Positions 1-5,138 of a DNA stretch of 5,138 nt are shown here, one piece after another. How positions within the stretch are numbered: the first letter of the stretch is position 1; each line of letters opens with the position of its first letter. Source of the stretch: DATKKX01 sp035542775 (lineage in GTDB: Bacteria > Planctomycetota > Phycisphaerae > UBA1845 > UTPLA1). The notes under the pieces were generated by a model that was not told where the DNA came from, made no database searches, and worked only from the letters and a program-made list of their open reading frames with translations. A program made the position numbers and the translations under genes. The stretch covers positions 1 through 5,138 of the forward strand of contig DATKKX010000212.1 of NCBI GenBank assembly GCA_035542775.1. Direction: 5' to 3'.

Positions 1-438
1 CACGCCGAAAATGGCATCGCCCTTTTTCGTGCCCACGAATCCCCGGTGCTGCTGGATGGCGATGTGCCGCAACACGTCCTCGATGAGTTCCTCGCGGGCG
101 GTGGGCAGGCGGATCGCATTTTCTCCTCTCGCGGTCTTGAAGACGACCGGGGCGACCCTCACGCGAAACAGGGTGCCGCGGAAATCGAAGGTCTTCTCCA
201 GCACCGTGGGCGGTTTGCCGGTGAGGTCGGCATCGCGACGCGGGGTGACGTACTTGGGCGCTGCATCCCAGATCTCGATGACGTTGGACTGGCGCTCGCG
301 TGTCGCCTCCGGTGCGTAGAAAGTCTGGAACAGGGAAAGCTGGGCCTGCGCCGCTGGCGACGGAGGCAGTACCTCGTCGCGTTCCGGCTCGTCAGCCCCC
401 GTTTCGGTATTCGGGCAATTTTTCTGAATGAGGGACAT
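1..438 (-). CDS. Partial gene; possible plasmid-type replication initiator (N-terminal 146 residues)
   Basis: An open frame starts with ATG at 438 and runs leftward off the window with no stop, so the C-terminal part is missing. The protein begins MSLIQKNCPN. It has a polar leader of about 35 residues (acidic, then P/A/Q-rich), then the segment SNVIEIWDAAPKYV at about 64-77. A strand-rich stretch follows (TFDFRGTLFRVRVAPVVF, about 98-115). Next is RLPTAREELIEDVLRHIA (about 124-141), an amphipathic helix, and the visible part ends near IFGV. A strand-rich stretch leading into an E-E-L-x-E-x-V-L helix recalls the first winged-helix domain of TrfA/RepA-type replication initiators. I judge this from remembered family patterns, so the function is tentative. 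The start lies 4 bases after the lipoprotein stop and has no good Shine-Dalgarno sequence, so translation is probably coupled to that gene. Overlapping plus-strand frames (11-319, 46-450) are mirror frames. An ICE or plasmid protein of unknown function is the main alternative. Confidence 0.68.
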   Translation of the reverse strand, partial: MSLIQKNCPNTETGADEPERDEVLPPSPAAQAQLSLFQTFYAPEATRERQSNVIEIWDAAPKYVTPRRDADLTGKPPTVLEKTFDFRGTLFRVRVAPVVFKTARGENAIRLPTAREELIEDVLRHIAIQQHRGFVGTKKGDAIFGV

Positions 439-442
439 GGGA

Positions 443-877
443 TTACTTGAGCAAGCTGCCGCTGTAGCATTGCCCGATCAGCCAGTCGGGAATCCGGGTG
501 TCCCGGATGATCTGCCGGTCCCGCTCGGTCATGTCGAGTTGGTGGTGACAGATCTTGCGCCAGGCACGATCGGTCTCCTCATCCTGTGCGGGCAGTGAAG
601 CGACAGGCGTTCCGTCAGTGCTCTGACTGAGCACGGTGTTGAAGCGGATTCGGTCTTTCTTGCTCACGACATGCTCGACGCTGGCCGAGCGCAGGGCGGC
701 TCCGCCTTGGCTACAGGATTGCCAAGCCGCACCCAGACGCCAAGGCGAAGGATGGCGATCATCCGCCGTCAACGAGGCAATGACGTGTCGAGACGTTTCC
801 GTTGAGGGGTGAAACTTGGCGCAGCCGGGCAGTAAGACCGCCGCGGACAACACACAAAGGGAAAGTGATGATTTCAT
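443..877 (-). CDS. Small predicted lipoprotein of a conjugative element, function unknown
   Basis: This 144-residue protein opens with a lipoprotein signal: K2, a hydrophobic core (LSLCVLSAAVLL, about 5-16) and a lipobox ending LPGC with the acylated cysteine at residue 19. Proline at the -2 position is less common but tolerated. After processing, about 126 residues would be anchored in the envelope facing the periplasm. No serine or other strong inner-membrane retention signal is obvious at +2, which is alanine, so the outer membrane is plausible. The mature part has three more cysteines (55, 110, 137) besides the lipidated one, so one disulfide is possible. The C-terminal third is rich in D, E and R (about 98-130), and no transmembrane helix follows the signal. 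I do not recognise the family. It is divergent from the relaxase gene and immediately precedes the minus-strand gene starting at 438. Envelope roles known for small transfer-region lipoproteins include pore assembly and entry exclusion, but nothing here picks one. The signal peptide is the main evidence that the frame is real. Confidence 0.78.
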   Translation of the reverse strand: MKSSLSLCVLSAAVLLPGCAKFHPSTETSRHVIASLTADDRHPSPWRLGAAWQSCSQGGAALRSASVEHVVSKKDRIRFNTVLSQSTDGTPVASLPAQDEETDRAWRKICHHQLDMTERDRQIIRDTRIPDWLIGQCYSGSLLK

Positions 878-895
878 GATGGCGGGTATCCGTAG

Positions 896-922
896 GAGTC
901 CCCGCGCAGCTTAAGAGTCCCC
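896..922. repeat. Direct repeat pair GAGTCCCC, 19 bases apart
   Basis: GAGTCCCC occurs at 896-903 and again at 915-922, start to start 19 bases, which is close to two helical turns. This places both copies on about the same DNA face. The pair could be a half-site array for a dimeric regulator. At 8 bases in so short a region, a chance match is quite possible. Confidence 0.35.
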
Positions 923-966
923 ATCAATCTCGGGGTCCGAATAGATGAGCAAAATCGGCATCAATC
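922..966. repeat. Direct repeat pair CATCAATC, 37 bases apart
   Basis: CATCAATC occurs at 922-929 and 959-966, start to start 37 bases. The first copy shares base 922 with the end of the second GAGTCCCC copy, so the two repeat families interlock. The second copy ends 40 bases before the relaxase start codon, where a bound protein could affect transcription of the transfer genes. No known operator is recognised. Confidence 0.3.
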
Positions 967-992
967 AGCGCCCCAGGACCGCGAAACTCTGT

Positions 993-997
993 CAGGA
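993..997 (+). promoter_or_regulatory. Likely ribosome binding site of the relaxase gene
   Basis: CAGGA lies 9 bases upstream of the ATG at 1007. It is a moderate Shine-Dalgarno match at usable spacing. It supports this ATG together with the protein N-terminus, which fits the MobH family. Confidence 0.5.
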
Positions 998-1006
998 TGT
1001 CCGGCC

Positions 1007-3301
1007 ATGAAGTCTCTACTTGGTCGATTCCTGAATATCCCTGTATCCCTGCCGCCTGCCCCACCAGACGAGGAGATCCCCCGTTATCCGCCCTTCGCCA
1101 AGGGACTGCCGGCGGCATCGGTCGAGCGCATCCTCGCCACCCAAGATGAATTGGCCGCGAGCCTTCGTCACACCTTGGCGCTGCCGGAGCGGGATTATCA
1201 AACCATCGTCTTGCCCGTCATCGAACGCTATGCCGCGTTCACGCATTTGTTGCCGGCGTCGGAAGCCCATCATCATCGCGGGGCCGGTGGCTTGTTCCGC
1301 CATGGACTGGAGGTCGCCTACTGGGCAGCGCTGGCGTCGGAAGGAGTGGTCTTCGGCGCGGGTACCACGCCGCGTGAACGCAAGGAACAGGAGCCGCGCT
1401 GGCGATTGGCGGTGTGTTTGGCGGGCTTGCTGCACGACATCGGCAAACCGGTTTCGGATCTGTGCATCCTGGACCGAGAGGGAACCAGCCAGTGGAACCC
1501 GTATCTCGAAAACCTGACCGACTGGGCCGAAAAGAATGGCGTGGATCGGTATTTCCTGCGCTGGCGCGACAAACGCCACCAGCGCCACGAGCAGTTCTCG
1601 GTGCTGGTCGCCGAGCGCGTACTGACGCCGGAATGCCTGTCCTACCTCACCCAGTCCGGTCCTGACATCATGCAAGCCATACTGGAAGCCATCGCCGGCG
1701 TGGAGCATGGCGGGGTGTTGCCTACCCTGGTGCTCGAAGCCGACCGCAAGAGCGTCGAACGTGACCTCAAGGCCCATCACATCCCGTCCGATGTTGGGCT
1801 GGGCGTGCCGGTGGAGAAATATCTGCTGGATGCCATGCGCCGCTTGGTCCGCGAAGGACGCTGGACGGCCAACCAACGGGGCGGCAGGGTGTGGAGATTT
1901 GCCGACGGACTGCATGTGGTGTGGAAAACGGCGGCTCAGGAAATCAGCGAGCTGCTGGCCAAAGACAAGGTGCCCGGCATCCCGCGCGACCCGGATACCA
2001 TTGCCGACATCCTCATCGAGCGGAATCTGGCCGTCCCTCGCAGCACCGCCGAAGGGCGGACATACCGGTATTGGCGCATGGCCCCGGCGGAACTGGACAT
2101 CGCGCTCTACATGCTCCGTCTGGCCTCGCCCGAGCTGATCTACGCCGGCGAGCCGCCCATCGTCGTCGAAGGCCGGGTCCTGGATGAAACGGAGAGCGAC
2201 ACCACCTTGTCCGGGAACGAGGTGCAAGGACCCGACAAACCGGCTTCTCCCTCGCCATCGATTGCTGAAAGCCGGAGCGAGGGAGAGCAGCAACGAGTCC
2301 CGTCGGGGCCTTCCTCGAGTGACGCTCCGAGGAGGGCGGTCAGGTCGGCGGCCGAAACGACTGTCCAAGCCGATGTCGCGACTGCGGTGAGACCAAGGGG
2401 CCCAGCCGAACAGCACGCCGTTCAGCCTATACCGCGAACGGAACAGACAGCAGCCGTAGACGAATTTATTCCCGCTGCCGCGCCATTGCTCCCCGTCGTT
2501 CCTGCGCTTGAAACCGACCATCCGCCAACGACGCCACGCGCCTCGGACGGCACATCGCCTGCCGAAAAGATACGAGACGACGTGCGAACCTGGCTGACGT
2601 CGCATGGCCTTGCCGGCGAGATACTCCAGGCCGCTCTCGATCTCTACCCGACCGAACACGTGCCCGGCATCCGGGCCATCGATGGTCGGTTGTGGCTTCC
2701 CCATCCCGCCACGGCAGAACGAATTGGCCGGGAACCGAAAGAATTTCTCCGGATTCTCGATGAGGCCGGCTGGATCGAGACCGATCTGCGCTCACCGCTA
2801 CGCAAGATTCGCGAGGTCGACGGCATGAGGGGACTGATGTTGTTGCCAGAGGTGGGTCGTAGTGTCATTCCCTTGCTGGGCGAAAACGTATTGGGTAACG
2901 CCACGATGGTCGCTTCGTCACGTCCCGATCAGACAAAAGAGTCCGCCGGGAGCAGCGGCAGAAAATCTGCGAAGAAGACTCCGAAACCAGCGCCCGTGTC
3001 ACCCGAAATGGCGCCCGCCGAAACTGCGCGACAAGTTGTCGACACCGGGCATGAAAGGGATCCAAAGCCCGAAGGTGGATCGGCGGAGGATCTGATACGC
3101 AGCATCCAGCAACGCGGGGTGATTCCCTATCCGGTGTCGACATCGGAAGGCTGGCTGTCGGTTCCGTACGGCATCATCGACTGGTACGTGGAACGGCATC
3201 CAGGTTTGACCCGAGCCAAGCTGATCATCGGACTGCACCGGCATCCCGACTGCCAGTTGGAAGGCAACACCGTCCTCAAGGTTCGGGCCTCGTCGCCGTG
3301 A
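1007..3301 (+). CDS. traI: MobH-class conjugative relaxase TraI (HD-type TraI_2 domain)
   Basis: This cytoplasmic relaxase would cut the transferred strand at the origin of transfer and pilot it to the secretion channel. Its 764 residues are somewhat longer than SXT/R391 TraI (about 716 aa from memory). The N-terminal TraI_2 domain (about 20-310) starts with the family-like RYPPFAKGLP (26-35). It carries a triple histidine (88-90), then GGLFRHGLEVA (94-104), and the HD pair in LLHDIGKPVSD (141-151; H143, D144). Further histidines at 191 and 194 are candidate metal ligands. MobH relaxases use such an HD-like metal site rather than the tyrosine/HUH fold of F TraI. A compact module follows (about 299-357), then a long S/P/A/E/R-rich linker (about 393-517), a second module (about 520-612), a basic linker (about 632-690, with RKSAKK at 652-657) and a C-terminal module (about 690-764) in the position of TraI_2_C. 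The stop is 6 bases before traD, so cotranscription is likely. No frameshift or missing key residue was seen. Confidence 0.93.
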   Translation: MKSLLGRFLNIPVSLPPAPPDEEIPRYPPFAKGLPAASVERILATQDELAASLRHTLALPERDYQTIVLPVIERYAAFTHLLPASEAHHHRGAGGLFRHGLEVAYWAALASEGVVFGAGTTPRERKEQEPRWRLAVCLAGLLHDIGKPVSDLCILDREGTSQWNPYLENLTDWAEKNGVDRYFLRWRDKRHQRHEQFSVLVAERVLTPECLSYLTQSGPDIMQAILEAIAGVEHGGVLPTLVLEADRKSVERDLKAHHIPSDVGLGVPVEKYLLDAMRRLVREGRWTANQRGGRVWRFADGLHVVWKTAAQEISELLAKDKVPGIPRDPDTIADILIERNLAVPRSTAEGRTYRYWRMAPAELDIALYMLRLASPELIYAGEPPIVVEGRVLDETESDTTLSGNEVQGPDKPASPSPSIAESRSEGEQQRVPSGPSSSDAPRRAVRSAAETTVQADVATAVRPRGPAEQHAVQPIPRTEQTAAVDEFIPAAAPLLPVVPALETDHPPTTPRASDGTSPAEKIRDDVRTWLTSHGLAGEILQAALDLYPTEHVPGIRAIDGRLWLPHPATAERIGREPKEFLRILDEAGWIETDLRSPLRKIREVDGMRGLMLLPEVGRSVIPLLGENVLGNATMVASSRPDQTKESAGSSGRKSAKKTPKPAPVSPEMAPAETARQVVDTGHERDPKPEGGSAEDLIRSIQQRGVIPYPVSTSEGWLSVPYGIIDWYVERHPGLTRAKLIIGLHRHPDCQLEGNTVLKVRASSP

Positions 3302-3307
3302 CGGCCG

Positions 3308-5134
3308 ATGAAGAGCGACTACGACTACCAGTTACCATGGCGGCCCAACTATGAGTCGCAGGCCATTGTCGGCTGGATCGTCGGTGCCGGATTGACCTAT
3401 GCCGCCGGAAATGGGTCGGGGCTACCGATGCGGCCATTTCAGGGCTTGATCGCCGTTTGCATGCTTATGGCTCTTTGGCGTCTACCCGGCGCCTTGGGCG
3501 TTTGGTACCGCAAGCATCGCCTGACGCGCTTCAAATTCGAATATCTGGACGTGGATCGGCTGGCGCAGACGGTGCGGAAACACCCAGATCACATCTGGTT
3601 CGGCTGGGGCTTCGACTGGGGCCAGCGCCATGCCCAGCTGGCGTACGAAATCCTCAAGCGCGACGTATCCGACCTGGTGCCGACCGATCACGCCCGCATG
3701 GGCTCGACCTGGGTGCATGGTCTGGAACTCCGCGAGCAGGACATCTTTCAACCCATTGCCCACACTGCCGGTCACACCCTGATCGTCGGCACCACCGGCG
3801 CCGGCAAGTCGCGCTCCTTCGATTTGTTGATCACCCAGGCGGTCCTGCGCGAGGAGGCGGTGATCATCATCGATCCCAAGGGCGACAAGGATCTGCGCTG
3901 GAGCGCCCAGCGGGCCTGCCGGCTCATGGGGCATCCGGAGCGCTTCGTCTATTTCCATCCGGCCTTCCCGGAAGAAAGCGTGCGCCTGGATCCCTTGCGC
4001 AACTTCAATCGCTCCTCGGAAGTGGCCAGCCGCATCGCCCAGGTCATTCCCAGCGAAAGCCCCGGTGATCCCTTCAAGGCCTTCGGTCAGAAATCCCTGG
4101 ACAACATCGTACAGGGGCTGTTCGCCATCGAGCAGCGGCCGACGCTGGTGAAACTGCGGCGCTACCTGGAAGGCGGCCCCGGTACCCTCGTTACGCGGGC
4201 GCTGGAACGGTATTTCGATCATTGTTACGGCGCCCACTGGAAGAGCCGTCTGGGCACTTCGAAGGCCCGGGTCGAAGACGGCAGGGCCGCGGTCCTGGTG
4301 CGCTTCTACCGGGACACCGTGCAGGCCGAACATCCGAACATGGATCTGGAAGGACTGATCTCGATGTTCGAGCACGACCGCACCCACTTCGGGAAGATGG
4401 TGGCCTCCCTCCTGCCCATCATGAACATGCTGACCTCGGGCACGCTGGGACCCTTGCTGTCTCCGGACCCGAACGATATCGACGATCCTCGCCCGATCAC
4501 GGATTCGGCGCGGATCATCAACAACGCCCAGGTGGCCTACATCGGCCTGGATTCGTTGTCGGACGGCATGGTGGGCAGCGCCATCGGCTCCATATTGCTG
4601 GCCGACCTCGCCTCGGTGGCCGGGGACCGCTACAACTACGGCGTGAACAACCGCCCGGTCAACATCTTCGTAGACGAGGCCGCCGAGGTCATAAACGATC
4701 CGTGTATCCAGCTGCTCAACAAGGGACGAGGCGCCAAGATACGGATGGCCATCGCCACCCAGACCTTCGCCGACTTTTCCGCCCGAACCGGTTCCGAAGC
4801 CAAAGCCAGGCAGATTCTCGGCAACGTCAACAACCTCATCGCGTTGCGTGTCATGGATGCGGAAACCCAGGAGTACATCACCGACAATCTGCCGAAGACG
4901 CGGCTGAAATACATCATGCGCACCCAGGGTGTCTCCACCCATTCCGGCAACCCAGCGGTGTTCTCGGGCAATCTGGGCGAACGGCTGATGGAGGAGGAAG
5001 GTGATCTGTTCGCGCCGCAACTGCTCGGCCAGCTCCCGGACCTGCATTACATCGCCAAGCTGTCGGGCGGACGCATCGTCAAGGGCCGGGTCCCGATTCT
5101 GCGGTCGCGGCTCGATCGAAAGACATCGCCGTGA
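3308..5134 (+). CDS. traD: Type IV coupling protein TraD (conjugative DNA-transfer ATPase)
   Basis: This VirD4/TraD-family ATPase sits in the inner membrane as a hexamer. It links the relaxosome to the type IV secretion channel and powers export of the DNA-protein complex. Two hydrophobic N-terminal segments (about 19-34 and 44-60) are the usual pair of membrane helices. Walker A is GTTGAGKS (161-168), followed by VIIIDPKGDKD (185-195), which is typical of the family. Walker B is VNIFVDEAAEV (451-461; D456, E457). The later motifs are ATQTFADF (483-490, Q485) and NVNNLIALRV (506-515). Residues about 260-380 fit the all-alpha domain between the Walker motifs. At 608 residues it is close to SXT/R391 TraD (about 606, from memory). 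It lacks the long acidic C-terminal tail of F TraD. The start follows the relaxase stop by 6 bases with no clear Shine-Dalgarno sequence, so translational coupling is likely. The reading frame is intact. Confidence 0.95.
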   Translation: MKSDYDYQLPWRPNYESQAIVGWIVGAGLTYAAGNGSGLPMRPFQGLIAVCMLMALWRLPGALGVWYRKHRLTRFKFEYLDVDRLAQTVRKHPDHIWFGWGFDWGQRHAQLAYEILKRDVSDLVPTDHARMGSTWVHGLELREQDIFQPIAHTAGHTLIVGTTGAGKSRSFDLLITQAVLREEAVIIIDPKGDKDLRWSAQRACRLMGHPERFVYFHPAFPEESVRLDPLRNFNRSSEVASRIAQVIPSESPGDPFKAFGQKSLDNIVQGLFAIEQRPTLVKLRRYLEGGPGTLVTRALERYFDHCYGAHWKSRLGTSKARVEDGRAAVLVRFYRDTVQAEHPNMDLEGLISMFEHDRTHFGKMVASLLPIMNMLTSGTLGPLLSPDPNDIDDPRPITDSARIINNAQVAYIGLDSLSDGMVGSAIGSILLADLASVAGDRYNYGVNNRPVNIFVDEAAEVINDPCIQLLNKGRGAKIRMAIATQTFADFSARTGSEAKARQILGNVNNLIALRVMDAETQEYITDNLPKTRLKYIMRTQGVSTHSGNPAVFSGNLGERLMEEEGDLFAPQLLGQLPDLHYIAKLSGGRIVKGRVPILRSRLDRKTSP

Positions 5135-5138
5135 GCCA
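5131..5138 (+). CDS. Possible start of the next transfer gene (GTG overlapping the traD stop)
   Basis: GTG at 5131 overlaps the traD TGA in a GTGA arrangement common in tightly packed operons. Only two further bases of a third codon are visible beyond GTG AGC. In SXT/R391-type elements a small transfer gene follows traD, so a gene is expected here. The purine-rich GAAAGA at 5118-5123 could serve as a weak ribosome binding site. The same nine bases (TCGCCGTGA) also end the relaxase gene, where the GTG is not used as the start of traD, so the overlap alone proves little. Confidence 0.22.

Larger units (their letters stand above)
878..1006. promoter_or_regulatory. Divergent intergenic control region between the lipoprotein and relaxase genes
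   Basis: These 129 bases separate two genes read away from each other, so promoters for both directions would be expected here. I could not find a pair of -35/-10 boxes with correct spacing that I would defend. A/T-richer stretches lie at about 911-914 and 939-955. The region holds two different 8-base direct repeats (896-903 and 915-922; 922-929 and 959-966) and a short CCCC/GGGG inverted repeat (919-922 with 932-935, 9-base loop). These could be regulator-binding sites. The regulatory role is inferred from gene arrangement rather than from recognised motifs. Confidence 0.4.

Noticed and set aside
46..450. Plus-strand frames at 11-319 and 46-450
   Set aside because: They lie opposite the minus-strand gene starting at 438. 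Their products look like mirror translations, and they lack a plausible ribosome binding site or gene context.
919..935. CCCC/GGGG inverted repeat as a rho-independent terminator
   Set aside because: The stem is only four base pairs with a 9-base loop and no T-run. It lies upstream of both flanking genes, where a terminator is not expected.
934..980. GGTCC/GGACC inverted repeat as an oriT hairpin
   Set aside because: The arms are five bases with a loop of 37 bases, well within chance. No nick-site motif known to me is present.
924..1118. A 64-codon minus-strand frame across the relaxase start
   Set aside because: It covers the relaxase ribosome binding site and first 37 codons, has no motif, and sits in the divergent control region.
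1016..2704. A 562-codon open frame on the minus strand opposite the relaxase gene
   Set aside because: Its codons lie exactly opposite the relaxase codons, so it is broken only where the sense gene uses TTA, CTA or TCA, all rare in GC-rich genes. The sense frame has clear MobH motifs and the antisense product shows none.
3293..3301. Identical nine bases TCGCCGTGA at the ends of both traI and traD (also 5126-5134)
   Set aside because: Both encode Ser-Pro-stop in GC-rich codons, so the match is probably chance. Nothing nearby suggests a recombination site.
3457..4068. Plus-strand frames of 203 and 260 codons inside traD (3457-4068 and 4222-5004)
   Set aside because: Their translations are arginine-, histidine- and glycine-rich, typical of shifted frames in GC-rich DNA, and they overlap an intact conserved gene.
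3482..5047. A 521-codon open frame on the minus strand opposite traD
   Set aside because: It has the same codon-register mirror effect. The plus strand encodes intact Walker A and B motifs over the same bases, and the antisense product has no recognisable domain.

Overview
The window looks like part of the transfer region of a conjugative element, either an integrative and conjugative element or a conjugative plasmid, from a GC-rich proteobacterium. GC is roughly 60% by eye and codon choice favours G/C third positions. The two large genes most resemble the relaxase (TraI, MobH class) and coupling protein (TraD) of SXT/R391-type ICEs and IncA/C plasmids, in order, spacing and approximate length. 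A gammaproteobacterial host is therefore my best guess. No marker in the window fixes the species, or tells an ICE from a plasmid.

Layout. Bases 1-877 are read on the minus strand. A 144-residue lipoprotein gene (877 to 443) is followed after 4 bases by a second gene, which starts at 438 and runs off the left edge. That second gene is 146 codons long here with no stop. It shows weak features of a plasmid-type replication initiator, which is tentative. Bases 878-1006 are a 129-base divergent intergenic region containing two pairs of 8-base direct repeats. Bases 1007-5134 are read on the plus strand: the relaxase gene (764 aa), then 6 bases later the coupling-protein gene (608 aa). The final 8 bases leave room for a next gene starting at a GTG that overlaps the traD stop.

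How the genes work together. The relaxase would nick and carry the transferred strand. TraD, a hexameric inner-membrane ATPase, would hand that relaxosome to the type IV secretion channel. The tight traI-traD spacing suggests one transcript, with mating-pore genes probably continuing to the right. The divergent lipoprotein and putative replication gene may share the control region at 878-1006.

No tRNA, rRNA, insertion sequence, CRISPR array, integrase, clear origin of transfer or convincing terminator was seen. The window is mostly a recognisable conjugation module. The less familiar parts are the lipoprotein / putative replication gene pair and the multi-module C-terminal half of the relaxase.
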